Notes under the pieces: generated by a model
What the model saw: the letters and a program-made list of their open reading frames with translations, nothing else
The model's database searches: none
What the model was told of the DNA's origin: nothing
Assembly (NCBI GenBank): GCA_037576195.1
Contig: CM075101.1
Coordinates: 51,832,001 to 51,896,000, forward strand
DNA length: 64,000 nt
Reading direction: 5' to 3'
Source of the DNA: Phytoseiulus persimilis
Lineage: Eukaryota > Arthropoda > Arachnida > Mesostigmata > Phytoseiidae
Made by a program: the position numbers and the translations under genes
Shown here: piece after piece, positions 40,103-52,440 of the stretch
Numbering within the stretch: position 1 is the first letter of the stretch
How the letters are laid out: each line of letters starts with the position of its first letter

Positions 40103-41657
40103 GCGCAGTCTCTTAATTATATTTCCTTCCTAATTTCTTCCCCACTGCTAACAAAGTCCAGCCTGCCGCACGCGGCCTCCCAACCACCGCAATCCGTCCT
40201 GCTCTCCATTCAAGCGGTAGCCACCCTCTGTCTCTTCCAGAAAAGACCAGCGTGGCCCGCTCGCTTCACCGTGTGCCACATGCAGAATATGGGCTCGTCT
40301 CGAACCGGCGAAAGTTGCGACGGTCGAGAATCACTGTTATGTGCAAATGTGTCCACTCGGGTACCCATTCCTCCAACCCACCGCTCATTCGAGCGTACTC
40401 TCCTCAAGTACACGTTTTTTGCTTTCCGCTCTCGCTTCATGCGTTTCTCCGCTCTGAGCGGCTTTCGCCCTCTTCTTTCGTTGCGGTCTGGGTTCGTAAT
40501 AGTCAGAGAAACATCCCATAGACAGCCGCGCGGAACCGCCCAACGTGCAGCATCGTACACCCCAGAGATCGCCTTTTTGCCGGCAAAACGGACCGCTCTT
40601 CCTTGAGCTCCCGCGCTCGAAGTCAAGGACTCCCTGTCACCCTGAAGGTATGTGAAGTGATGATAGCAACGAAATGTCACGGAGGCCTATGAGAATCGAC
40701 GTTTCTCCGGTAGCATCTGTCGAGGACGTCCAGCTTAGGCCTGCAGATGTCCCTCTGAGACCTAATCCGGGAGTTACTGTTCATGCTCGCCAACTTAACG
40801 ATTTCCAGTTGTCACGTTACCTATGAACGACCCAACTAAAGACAGGCGGACATGAATTCTAAAACTTCCAGTTCACAATACAGTGTTGGGGTAATGGGTC
40901 CGTCGTCCGTTAGATTCCAGTTCATTTTCACATGCGAGTCGCTCGAAAGTTTCCGTCATCTCTCTGGAGAGATGAGCGAAAGCTCCGAGAATCGGCTTTC
41001 GCAACGCGAACTCCATCATGCCGTAAGTTTTCGAGGTCGATGACAGCCCGAAATCAGTTCCGGAATGTCTGCGTCAAACATCGAGCCCACCGCTCCTCTC
41101 CGATTCTCCAGCCGGGCGTCGACTTCCATAGTACCGAACTGCTGACGGACGTTGAGCGCTTCTGTGTAAAAAACCTCTCGACCAAGATTTTCGATTCCGG
41201 CTGTCCCTTCCGATTGAGTCTTCAGTTCAGCTAGGGATGTCGTTCCCCGCCGAATCACTCCCTTTCAAGGTCCGCTCCCCGGTTCGGCTCCTCCGTCGAA
41301 CAAGCGAGGCCCGCCGATCATCAGGACACACCGCCGAGCCAGCCCCAAGACCGCGGGTTCGCTGCATTCGGTCTTTCCGTTCCGTTGAGTCTAACATTCA
41401 TCGTCGGTCTAGCCGGGCTGAACGTCGAACGAATTCAGAAACGAATTCGCACTTTTAACTCACGCAATGCCATGCAGGCCAGTGGGCTAATGAACCTCTC
41501 CGACTTCGTTTGGGATCCACAAATCATATCAACAAGAACAAGCGTTGATGGGATCAGGACACACGTTTCGTGGAAAGTCAAGACTTGCCAAAAGTCGGCA
41601 CGCATCAGAAAAAGAGATCGCTCTGAGAGAGGGCGTGTTGCAATATACATATGAATT
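40103..41657. other. Unassigned; one coding-like minus exon
   Basis: Long frames on both strands over 40.09-40.68 kb are Arg/Ser-rich and unconvincing. On -, 41231-41016 is preceded by a CCCTAG acceptor and reads as plausible protein (for example NVRQQFGTMEVDARLEN) of unknown family. Confidence 0.3.
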
Positions 41658-41668
41658 TATATAAATAG
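41658..41668 (+). promoter_or_regulatory. TATA box of the secreted-protein gene
   Basis: TATATAAATAG stands 100 bases before the ATG at 41758, giving a leader of about 70 bases if transcription starts 30 bases downstream. Confidence 0.6.
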
Positions 41669-41757
41669 GGTGAAATAGCGGTGTGATGCTGGGGGAGCAG
41701 AGCATTTGCTGGATCGCTCGCTACGGAACTCAGAACCGCCAGACGTGGCGCTCCAAC

Positions 41758-42643
41758 ATGACTCTTCCCGCCGTATTCCTCTTGAGCGTGACCTCGGTCT
41801 CACTGTTCGTTAACGCGGCGCCCACTGAAAGGCCGTCGGATGATAAGAAGGATTCCCGGCAAACGTTCCACAACGGTGAGCCTGATCATACCAATGAGCA
41901 AGCAGGAAGCAGAATCGATATCGATTCTCCGGGAACAATGACTCGATGCTTCCGTGTGAGGATTAGGTTAGTGATCTGACACGTAGGGTTTCTCTTCAGA
42001 CCCCGGTCGTGAAGTTATGCAAAAATGTGTGTTTGACTTTTACGCGTCAATTTCAAACGTTTTGGACGAAGCTGAATCCAAGAGCTTGCCAATCGACGGA
42101 GTCGTGGACGAATTCAGGGAGTAATGAACCTTGAAGTTTGTAAAACGAATGCCTCGCAAGCTGTTTCACTAATCTAATACTTACACAGTGTTCGAAACGT
42201 CCTCAGGCTCCTGAACAGACTCGTGGAGAAGTCATCCTTCAATTACAAACCGAATTCGACCTGGTTGGCTCTTACCAGGGACAACGGCACTCGAGACATT
42301 TCTAATTCTCATACAAAGCTGATTTTCATTGCCCAGAATTTCGTGAACATCATCGCCCAAGACATCCGGAAAGTGAGTGGTTTTCCTCCGCAAACGACAA
42401 TGAGTGTGTTTTCGACGGATCCTCGCTCCCATGATGCTCAAACCTTCGCAGGAAAAGGGGAACGTTTCGCTGAAGCAGAAAGACAGTCTCCGGAAGCTTT
42501 GCAGCTCTCTGAACTCTTCGAGAAATGTGTTCATTTGCTGCATACACGATCCTTATCTGCAGCAAAGGCAGTGCCAGAAGGAGAGCACTCGAGCGGCTTA
42601 TGATGGTTGTGAAATGTGTGATGTCTGCACCGGCTGCAGGTGA
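41758..42643 (+). CDS. Secreted protein with cysteine-rich C-terminus, family unknown
   Basis: Predicted 204-residue secreted protein. Exons: 41758-41875, 42000-42120, 42189-42372, 42452-42643, all in phase. Residues 1-21 form a signal peptide (TLPAVFLLSVTSVSLFVNAA), followed by a charged linker. Exons 2-3 look helical (for example VLDEAES, VLRLLNRLVEK). Nine cysteines remain after the signal peptide: one in exon 2 (QKCVF) and eight in exon 4 (KLC, ICC, QCQ, then GCEMCDVCTGC near the end). An NST and an NGT triplet could be glycosylated. I do not recognise the family. The arrangement TATA, signal peptide, Cys-rich tail, AATAAA makes a complete small gene. Confidence 0.75.
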
Positions 42644-42794
42644 ATGAGAATTTTCCGGAGTCGACCTTGCTGCCGAAGTCAAAAGCGCGACCCCGACGTG
42701 CGACGAATCCCCACCCGCATCATTCTGACTGAATTTGTACATAATCAATTCAAGCAATCGATCTCATTGGAGCCTCCAGGCAGGTTCCAAACGA

Positions 42795-42800
42795 AATAAA
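42795..42800 (+). terminator. Polyadenylation signal of the secreted-protein gene
   Basis: AATAAA 152 bases after the stop codon. Confidence 0.6.
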
Positions 42801-45317
42801 AGATTTTTCCTGAATCCGGAAAATAGATGCGTTTTATTGATATATCTGAATCTCAGCACAATGTATCCTTTCCAATGTGTTCCTAATGTTTCCATTCCAC
42901 TCACTCTCTTTCGTTCTCTTTGTGTTCGAAGGAGGACGATGGTTCGAGGTATGCCTGTCGATGATTCACCAAATATTCTAGGTTTCTGAAACATAGATCG
43001 AATTGTGGAACCGAGACACTTCCGAGCCAAGGGACAAGCAGACATACATAAGACATACAGTCGACACTGGAGTGAGCTGGACAGTCGGGAACCATGAATC
43101 ATGGTTCATTTAGTTTGGTCTCCGATTCGATTGAGCACCCCTGAACCTAATGGAGGAAACAAGATCAATCCGTACGAAGGATCCTCCCGCGCCGACTCTC
43201 CGTTAAAATCAGGCGCCTCAAGGGAGGGCAAAACACATTCAGCTTTTCCTCGGTCATTGCGGCAGAAGAAATTTCTTCGGCGATAAACTTCTAGCCGGTC
43301 CATCTGGCTATTGGTCTATCTCTTCCAAACTCAAGAGGTTTCCTAGAAGCAAAAAAAGGCTTTTGTTCTATCGCGCGAAATTCTTCCCGTTGGAGCTCAT
43401 CTCAAGGTTCGGCCTCTTCCTCCGAACGGTTCTTTTGGAAGATTGGGGGAATCCATATCCGAAGATTTGCTCCGGGAGATACTGGCTCCTCGCTTGATTG
43501 GTGTGGCGAACGGGTGAAATCCAGCGCGATGTCTGACTGACCGCGAACGAGCAGGCGAGCGAATGAGTAACCGACCAACCGAGAGACCGAAGATCTATGA
43601 AAGTTAAATCTCTTGAGACATCAAGCAGATTTTGGGAAATGACGCAAAGACACGAATAGCATGGTTCGAGCGTCCTGGTGGTCAACGACCACTCAGAGAG
43701 GTCAAGCATGGAACTCAGAGCATGTGGATGAGCTTGCAGTAGAAAACATCTCCCTAGCTACAATCGAAAGCTACTTATTTGCAGCCGACGGGCGGCGAAC
43801 TTATCGGCCTGCCTGCCTGTCTGTCTTTATGGCTTTCTTCATAAAACGATCGATCCTGCCTGAAATTCATCTGAAAGTATAGCTCCTCTTCTGTTGGAAA
43901 CCGGCGGAACTGCCTGGAGTGACCCTAGTAAAATAGAGCGATGACCTCTGCCGCCAAACCTCAATCTCTGTGCCGACGGACCTGCAGAGTAGACGCCTCG
44001 TTATATCTTGAGTTCAGCTCTTCGCACAGTTGGAACGAATTCCATGTTAATTTGCTCCGTATCGAACTCATCGGAAGCAACACTCCGTCTCCAACATGTT
44101 CCCCATCGGGGGCGAATATACGAATCACGGTCATGGCAGTGAACAGACAGGTAATAGCTCCATCGTCCAGTGTCGGAAAATGACCGTGCACACTCGCGGA
44201 ATCGAATTCAGATACATGATAGAGAAAGTTTCGCCGATGATATAATGAGCGAACAATGATGTTGAATACTCAGTGAATAAATCGAACTGTCAATCGATCA
44301 ACTGTTCGATCTCCGGAGTCAAGTGTCACAGAATGCTCTGATACTCGCAATCCCATGGCCGTGTGAAGATCATATGGGACGGTTCTCGATGTACAGCGCA
44401 GGATATCGCGCATATTCTGACAATATTTAGTGGGAAACGCATCGTTTATTCTTACACTTGAGAAGTGAGCGAGCGGATTGATGAAACTTGGGTGTTCCAT
44501 GCAAGCAATCAATCAATTGATCGACCGACCGAAAATCACGATCGTCGTCGCTGACAAGGTCACCATCTATATCTTCCCGACGAGATTGACTCGACCGATG
44601 GATGAGTGACGCGCAAGCGAGCGAACGAGTGAGTGAGTGCGTGCGTGGCTTTCAGTGATTGACTGATCGACGAACGAACGATGACGCGGCTCCTCAGATT
44701 TTTCTTCTCAATCAACGAAGATGACCAAGTCTGCAAGGGACTTTCTTAAAAGTCGAATTCTCTTCAAAGAAATGCCCGGAGGGAAAATTTTTCAACAGAA
44801 AGGAGAAGAGGGAAAAACTTTCGCGAGGCGCTCCGTGGTGAAGAAGCTGGTTTCGGGGGAGCTAGGAGCCTCGCTCGCCTGCCGGAGGTTGTTCGGTTGG
44901 TTGGTTGGTCGTATAGTTGATGGTGTTACCGCGTAGATGACATTAAGGTACTCAAGCAAAGCAAGCTTGCCCACTATTCTGTAAACTATACCGTGATTAC
45001 ATATCGTTCAACTACAGAGCATCACACTCGCCCCCTACTCTATTTGCTAGACGTCCATGTGACAATTGGGTAGATGCATATACAGATGCAGAACTGTCTG
45101 TCTGTCTGTCCGTTCGTTTGTTTTCTGATGTGTTTTCTCGTTTGTATTTTTGTGTGTTCGAAGGCTGACTTCGTGAAGATTAAAGTAAGCTCTTCCTAGT
45201 ACTCTGAAACGCCGTTGGGTGACTGCCCAGAGTGATGTGGGTAGAAGCATTCGAAAACAGCTGCTGCGACGGCGAAGGTGATTGATGGATTGCCGAGGTT
45301 CTCGTTGTCGTCCCGCG
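42801..45317. other. Intergenic, no recognised gene
   Basis: Short frames on both strands (for example 43941-44183 +, opposite 43961-44191 -) have no known domain. GAGT/GCGT repeats lie at about 44627-44645. No poly(A) signal for RBM39 was found directly downstream of its stop. Confidence 0.4.
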
Positions 45318-47178
45318 TTACAGAAGGGTCTTCGCGCTGACCGCGTCAGGGAAGAGGTGATGGTATGTCATGACGGGCACATATGCGGCGGTGATTACGC
45401 GACCCGCGAAGAATCTCCCGTGTAAGACGCCGACCGCGGCCACTGCGGTGGCGATCGATGGACATTTGACGTAAACATTGGCCGCTTCTTTGTCTACGAA
45501 GCAATGGACGGCCCCGCCGTGCTTCCGACACTCTTGTAGGACGTCTTCACGGAGCTCAAGGTCCCAATCTTTTTCCTGGTGAGCTTCGGCTGCATCGAAC
45601 ATGTTGCTCAGCAGGAAACACTGAGTAGCTATGGATTCCTGCTGGACGTTGTTCGCCTGACCGAAAGACGGAGCAGATTGCATCTGTTGGAGGGCGGTTT
45701 TAGCCGCGTCGGGGAGCTGTATGCCGGTTCCTTCTGCCAGCTTGGCCATGAGAGCCAGCCGACCGTGAGCCCCGAGTTCGATGCCGGTCCTGTCGAGTTC
45801 TTCGTTGTCGAGGATGGATGGAGCGCTGCCGTCCATGCCGCGTTCGGTCACGTTGCCGACCTTCATGGGACGCCCGGCGAGCTCGAACCCGTTCAACTGT
45901 TCCATGGCTTTCTTCGCCGCGTCCGCCTCGTGGAAAGTCACGAAGCCATATCCTTTCGATTTTCCGCCTTCTTCCTTGATGAGTTCAACGCGGTCCAACC
46001 GCCCGAACGGTTCGAAAATCTCTTTGAGCATCTGCTCTGAAATGTCAAAGTGCAAACTACCGACGTAGAGCCTCATCGGACCCTTGGTAGACGCGGCCGT
46101 TTGATTCGCTTGGCGGTTCCTTTCAGCTTGAGTAGGTTGAACAATGATCGGGACGTTGAACAGCTTCTGGCCGTTTAGTCCCATGGCCAACGGAACTGAC
46201 TCGAGGTCGAAGAATTCGACGTAGGCGATCCCTTTACTCTTTCGAGTTTTGTTATCGACTATCATACGAACGTCACGCACTTTTCCCACGGCGCTGAAGA
46301 AGTCTTCGAGGTCTCGGGCACGAATCCGCTGACTGAGTTGCATGCAAAACACCGTTCTCAAATCTCTCTCCTCGGTGCTCATGTCCTCCCCGCCTTTCCT
46401 CTGGAATGGACTCAAACCTCTGCCGCGAATGGGAGATCGAGAGATTGATCGCCGTCTGTTCCGCGGACTTCTGGACCTGCGTCTCCTGTTGTTGTTGTTG
46501 TTGTTGTTGCCGTGGTGGTTGTAATTGTCGCGGTCGCGGCTGCGTGAACGCTTCGGCCTACGGTCCCTGGACCTATCCTTCCTCCTCCCTCCATCCCTGG
46601 AACGACTCCTTCTCGCGTTATCTCGCCTGCCTCGTTGGGTGTCCCTGGATCTGCTACGGCGGCGTCTGTCTCTCGACCTGGAACGCGACTTCCGCCTTCT
46701 GTCTCTGTCCCTCTCGCGAGACTTGGAACGCTTTCTGTCTTTCGACTTGGAACGAGACCTGGATTTCTTACTTCGTTCTTTCGAACGGCGACGCTTGCCG
46801 TCTCTGTCCTTCTGTTCCTTCTCGCGAGGGCGTCGATCTTTTTGTACCGAACGGGATCGAGATCTGAAAAGAAGCATCGATTAGATTGAGCTTTTGGCTG
46901 ACGCTCATGGTTTTGGATCCCAGATCTGAAAGCTCGAGCAAGGGAACACTCACCGGTTCTTGGTATTCTCCTTATCAGCGCTCGCAGAATCCTTCATCGA
47001 CGCGTGCCCATTGGTACTTTGGACATTCTGTAAAGGAAACGAGCGTCCGTTAAGACTAAAGAGTTATGCATTCCGGGAGGAATGGTGCACATGCAAAATC
47101 GAAGAAACTCACCCGTTCACTGCTAGGGGATGAGGATCCGTTCCGATGCGAATCTGCAGAAGCCATATCGGCTGACAT
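45318..47178 (-). CDS. RBM39: RNA-binding protein 39 / CAPER splicing factor and coactivator
   Basis: U2AF65-like SR-related protein that acts in 3' splice-site recognition and as a transcription coactivator in the nucleus. Exons: 47178-47113, 47027-46954, 46863-45318, in phase, about 561 residues (human 530). Residues 45-190 are an RS-rich domain with a run of seven Asn. RRM1 is at about 216-295 (RNP2 VFCMQL, RNP1 KGIAYVEF) and RRM2 at about 310-385 (RNP2 LYVGSL, RNP1 KGYGFVTF). The C-terminal UHM at about 460-557 includes GRFFAGR, the R-x-F loop that binds Trp ligand motifs. ERTGIELG...LAEGTG matches the conserved linker. Both RRMs, the linker and the UHM share one exon, where vertebrates have many introns. 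The + frames opposite are shadows. Confidence 0.96.
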
Positions 47179-48476
47179 CCTGAAAACAAATCAAATATTG
47201 CTGTTCATTCGTTCCTTTTTGAGATCGCGTAGAAGACATTCCCGTAAATTAAATCTGTCAAGACTCTGGAAACTCGACCCGAGTCTCGATAGAGCACCAC
47301 GGGACCCATACGACTCGTTACTCGTCGTGAGCCCCTCGATAAGAGGGGAATCGCGAACATACAGAATCGAAAGGCAATCTGAGCGATTCAACGGAATCGC
47401 ACCCTTGCGGACGATATCGTGTGTCACATATACAGCGTTTATAGTATCTAAGTGCACTCAATCGGCGAGTCCGTTCTTCTCCCGGAACTCTCGCTTTTTT
47501 GCAGAACTTCGTGCCCGATTGTCAACACCGTCGAAGTGAACTGAAATGAGAGTTGGGCCGCAAACACATCCTCAGAAACCGTTATCGCCGTCGAAGCGTG
47601 GACTCTACTGCATGGAGTTCCACTGACTCGGCTGAATGCGGATCGATCGATGAAACAAGTCTTCGAGATGCAGATGTTTCTGTCAGGCAAGCACCGTGTT
47701 TCAACTCTAGTGTTCGCTTTCAGCTTCGTGTGACGTCATGGAATCAAGATATGATGCATTGAGGAGGTAATTGATCCGACGTACATCATATGCCGGGGAA
47801 TCAGCGTTCGATCGGTTTCGTTGAGATCGCCCGTGGAATTGGATGTTTACCTGTACGACCGACGAGCACACTATTCATCCAATGGTCGATTTTCAATCGA
47901 ATCGCAGCGTCTGGAGACCACCGAACGCCTCCCAAAAACAGGGCTCAGAGGAAATCCATGGCGCTGAGGGATGCTCATGCTCGAGGATCGCTCCTCTAAT
48001 CAGATAAAAGATCGCCATGATTCTGGATTCTACGAAATCCCTCGATTCGCCCCCCCAATACTCGACAGCATTGAATCAAACTCACAGATCTCAAGACCTG
48101 CTGCCAATCCGATCCAAACAATTCTGCTGCGAAGTCTCATGAGCCAGATAGTTCACAATGGCAAAACGTAATGCAGCTGATCGAATTATAACTTTGGGAC
48201 AACAACGACCTCGATCGAAATCGAAAGCTTCTTCCAGGCAGCTCCACGGCCGATGCAACTTTGTTATTCAAACGGAAGTGACCACGAGCAAGACTCTCAA
48301 GGACGAAGCTCTGTGCTCTCATCGTTTGTAAGTCACCGAATGTATATTGCCGATCCTTGCATAGTTCTCTACGGCATAGCTTCGCGTGAGAACAGGCGAC
48401 GCCTGCGCTGGGTGGACAGTCATCGATGGTCGAACTTGACTCATCTGCGTCGACTGCACCACGGTCGTAAACTTAC
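47179..48476. other. Upstream of RBM39, no recognised gene
   Basis: Probable promoter side of RBM39. Frames of 60-90 codons on both strands carry no known domain. Confidence 0.4.
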
Positions 48477-48637
48477 ATTGATGATGACGGCGAAGTCCGG
48501 AGGAACCAGCACCCGCTGTTCGTTGGGGTTCTTCAGCCACTTGAAATCGTGAGTCCTGGTCCAAAGAGAAAGTGTAATGTAGTGATCTCCTCCAGTCAAA
48601 ACACACAATTAGGTTCTGATTGATCGTCGTTTGCTCG
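48477..48637 (-). CDS. Unidentified coding exon candidate
   Basis: An open segment with strongly protein-like sequence (for example LTGGDHYITLSLWTRTHDF and NEQRVLVPPDFAVIIN) ends exactly at a consensus GTAAGT donor. A CGCTAG acceptor would start it. No partner exon was found and the family is not recognised. Confidence 0.4.
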
Positions 48638-50148
48638 CTAGCGATTCCGAATGTTCAATGCTTGAGGCTGCGAGCAGAGCGAGCGTTCGCCGATGAGTAT
48701 GCGAACACTATCGAATGTTTTTAGACGAACTCCAGAACAGCACTTATGGCCACCGCGAGACACAATACCAGCACGAGCTCGCCTTAGGCCTAACGACGAA
48801 ACAAACCACTGCACACACCACTAAGATCGCAATTCTTTTTAACGGAGGTCCAGAACAACGGCGTTCTTTCGGAACCGAAGAACGTCACCGTTCAAAAGAA
48901 CGGAAGAACGTATGCACCTCAACGTGGAACTCCGTTCAATAAGAACAGGGGGAAGAAAAGCTTGGAATTGAAATCGGTAAGCGGGGGAGTGTTGCTGATG
49001 ATGCCGATGATCTTTGCTGAGCGCCCAAGCGAAATCCACTCATCTTTTCGGCGGCAAATTTCGAAATTTCGCAACTCGTTTTTTCAATGCTGCTACCTGG
49101 GTACTCAGCTCTCGACTGTAATAGATCGAAAATCGATAGGCATACATGCCACTCCCGCGGCTATCGCACGGTGGAATTCTATTGGCCTAGGCCAGTGTTT
49201 CTCAACATGGGGCACCTGCCCCACCGGTTGGGCACAGAGGGTTTTTGATGGGGCACGGAGTCCCCCGATTCGCTAATGAAGTTGTGTTCCTCACGAATAG
49301 ATGTCAAAGCCTATCCAATTCTCGCTCCCAATCGGTGCCTTGTGAGACGCGGTGGGGCGTGGGGAGCCTCTGGTTGAACGATTGGGGCTTGGTGGGATTC
49401 TGCTTGAGAAACATCGGCTCAGGCCGAAGAAAATTTATTGTTTTACAAAACGGAGCCTCGGAGCCGGCGCGTCGTTCCGACCCAGAATTGGGGATCTATT
49501 CGGAGCTTTTTCCATAAGCGATTCAGATACGTATGCAATCGAATCGTGAGCGGTTAAAGTATGCATTGAAGACAAAACTGCACCGCTTCCAAAAATTCAT
49601 GCCTTGTCATCGGTTAAGCGGCTTCCTGTGGGAGTAAATTGATGAAACTCGATGGGCATGCCATGCACTGGTGTGGCTATGTCACGTATTTCCCTACTGC
49701 GAGCGTCCAAGTCAGAGCATTCGAAGGGAGGGAATAGAGATTCTCTTCATGAGAGTGTGTCGATAATAATAATAATAAGGTCATTGACAATAAAAGTGCT
49801 GAACCGATATCGGAGACCCGAACGAACGGGCGTTATCCATCCCAAGAGTTAACAGGCTACCGCAGAGTGCAATTTCACCAACCTGGGCCCGTGAGAGGAC
49901 AGTTACCAGTATGGTCAAGGAGCATTGCAAGACAGAGTTCAACGTTTTGTGAGGCTCAACCAGCGACAAATCACCCCGGGTTCGTCGACGAATTCCTTCC
50001 ACGCTCTCACATGTTCCGCGATCAATGGATGCCTCACGTGCTTCTCAAAGGGAGTAAAGGTGTACGCATATTTAAATTACGATGACCGACCGAAAAACGC
50101 CACAAACTAAGTCGGTTTTAAGTCGAGTTCCGAAAGCAGCAGAATCTC

Positions 50149-50506
50149 TTAGCTAAATCTCGGTTCCTGTGAACGTGGGGTCAAACCCTTGTTTTTCTTC
50201 TGGTCCGGTTCGCACCCAGCTCGAACGACCAAGAATAAACCAATTACAAGCTCCGTGACACTTGAGGTCCTCACCACGTTTTCCGAGAACGCTGGAACCT
50301 TGCCTCCAGGGTCGAATTCCTTCTTTCTTTGTATGAAATTCATTACCAACCCTGGCTCGGTGTTCGATTTAGGAGCTCTAAGATCTTGGTTGCCAAGAAG
50401 CTGCGTGATCCAGGTGCCAGTAGTACGATGGTGTGAGGCAGTGAGATACGTTTCGAATTCTGCCCCCCTCTTTATTCGCACATCAATCAGCAAGTATCAG
50501 CCGTGA
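50149..50506. other. Open frames on both strands inside the hAT element
   Basis: About 115 codons are open on - and 106 on +. The minus reading resembles retroelement-type low-conservation protein but carries no motif. Treated as unidentified filler DNA within the transposon. Confidence 0.2.
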
Positions 50507-51178
50507 AAACCGGCTTCGCTCACACAACCTCGTTGTGACAACAGCTGACAGCTCGATGAAAGCCTCTTGCATCGGTCCAGAGGCTAGTTCGGCCGTGATC
50601 CAATCGGGAGCGGATCGTTAAAGCTGTTGGTTAGCTAAAAATTCGATCCTTTTCCCGTTGACTTGTTGGAATCATCATGCTCCTGCAGCCGAATCGGATG
50701 CTTTCGACTTCATCGGAATCGTTTTGTTGTCTGTCTTCGTTTTCTTCCAATCGGAATCAGCGCCCTGAGCTGTTGTTTCATAGGCTCAGCATTCCTTCAT
50801 TCGATAGTAGTTTGGTGAGTGGATTCACGTTATGTAAATCATCCGTGAGTTACCTTTCAGATTTTTTTGTCAAGAGAAGAGAGAGTTCATTCTGTTAGCG
50901 TTTCCAAGTCTTTCTCTCATCTCCACGGCTCAAGCACCGATTGAGGTACAGAGTTCGAGTTGTCGATTCCGTCGAGTTGCATGCTGGCTGGGAAAAAAAC
51001 CATGTGTACACGCTGTGACCATGGTATTCAGAATCGGAAACCCAGAAGCGAACCTCGCCTATCTTCTCCAGGATTTCATCCTCACAAGCCTGACCCTTGG
51101 ATTCACCTCCGTCAGGCGCACGACGCCTCCAGTCGCCCGCTCAACTTTCCGTGTGCTACAAAACGCTGAGAATTTTCT

Positions 51179-52258
51179 TTGAAGGAAATGAATTCCGATT
51201 TTCGAGGGATGACCACTGACGCGGCGAGTACGATGGTAAAAGTAGGTCAATTAATCAAAGAAGAGAAAGGATCTGAAATCTTCTACCATCAGATATGCCT
51301 GGCGCACGGGTTACACCTCGCGGTGAAGCAAGCCCTCAGCGAAGGATTGCAAACCGTTGACGTCACCGGAGAATCTACGACCGAAGTTCTCAGTATGCGA
51401 ACCGGTGAGGACGAAGAGGAAGAGAACTCTCCGCGGGTAGAATTTCCCAAGATCACCGCAGTACAGCAAGTCGTTGACGTCTCCGAAAGCAATGATGGTG
51501 GAGGAACCTCAGCTTCGTTATATTCACATTCACGGCGGTGATTAGAATTTCGGTCTGATATGTTCGCCTATGCAGATGGGGTTGCTCAACTTACGATGGA
51601 GAATGTGATTCCGTTCCAGTTTCTCTCCACTCGGTAGGATGAACAGAAGTCAGACAACCTCTTCGTGTGTGAACTAGAGGAGAGTCTCATCAAGCACATC
51701 GCAAAGCGGAGAACAATCGCATCGCGGTGCGCCAGATTCATTCACTACGGCAAAAAATGGTCCGCTCTCGACGGTTTTCTAGAATAAGGTCCAGACGCGC
51801 CTGAAGCTGGTATCAGTGACGGTGCCTTGGAGCAAGAGATAACGAAGTTCCATCTCGAAATCGAAGAAAGCGAGATGAGAGGAAACGAAGGAAGTGCGCC
51901 GATGAATTCATCCAGTGACTTCGAATCTTATTCGAAGAGCTTCCGGCATGAATCGCGAACAATCCGGAGTTCCAATCCATTAGACGGAGCGCGGAGGCGA
52001 GCAAGATTGCAAATGCAGCTCATCGAAGAGTTTGAATAGGGACGGATGGTACCCGATCACTGTCCCAAACTGATGACTTCGATTGTGGAAACGCTTCGGC
52101 CAACGAGCGTTGCTGCTGAACGAGGGTTCAGCAAAAATCGTTACATCAGGCGTTACAATCAGGAGCTTCTCAACGAAGAGGGCTTCGCGAGGAAGCTGCT
52201 CCTCAAAGACTTCCACTCGAAGAATAAGCCTTGGAATGCAACGGGGATGCAACGGTGA
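51179..52258 (+). pseudogene. hAT transposase remnant
   Basis: The first open part (51179-51541) has GMTTDAASTMVKVGQLI and ICLAHGLHLAVKQAL, matching the catalytic-Asp region and the C/H motif of hAT transposases. After a stretch full of stops, the last part (51827-52258, two frames) ends with LRPTSVAAERGFSKN, the hAT C-terminal dimerisation motif. Stops and frame changes show that it is no longer functional. Confidence 0.8.
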
Positions 52259-52440
52259 TTTGTGGATTTCGTTCGGGCGCCAAGGAAAGCTACACTAGCT
52301 ACACAGTCCCGCAATCCGACTTCACTTTCGAGCATATCTTCCCCTCGTTCTGCCTGAACGGAGTTTCTCATTGAGGAGCATACATGCTTCCGTTCCAAAA
52401 TAACGCCGTTTTTCCGTACCTCAGTTCAAAAGAATTGCGA

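Larger units (their letters stand above)
48827..52440 (+). mobile_element. Decayed hAT-superfamily DNA transposon
   Basis: Inverted ends starting TCGCAATTCTTTT are found at 48827 and, reversed, at 52440. Similarity extends over about 110-140 bases with a 26-base length difference. Between them lie hAT transposase remnants on +. No matching 8-bp target duplication is visible, so the exact ends are approximate. A separate CAGTGTTTCTCAAC at 49193, typical of hAT termini, suggests that a second hAT fragment may be nested inside. Confidence 0.6.

Noticed and set aside
45579..46889. Long plus frames opposite RBM39
   Set aside because: Mirror images of the highly biased RS and RRM codons.
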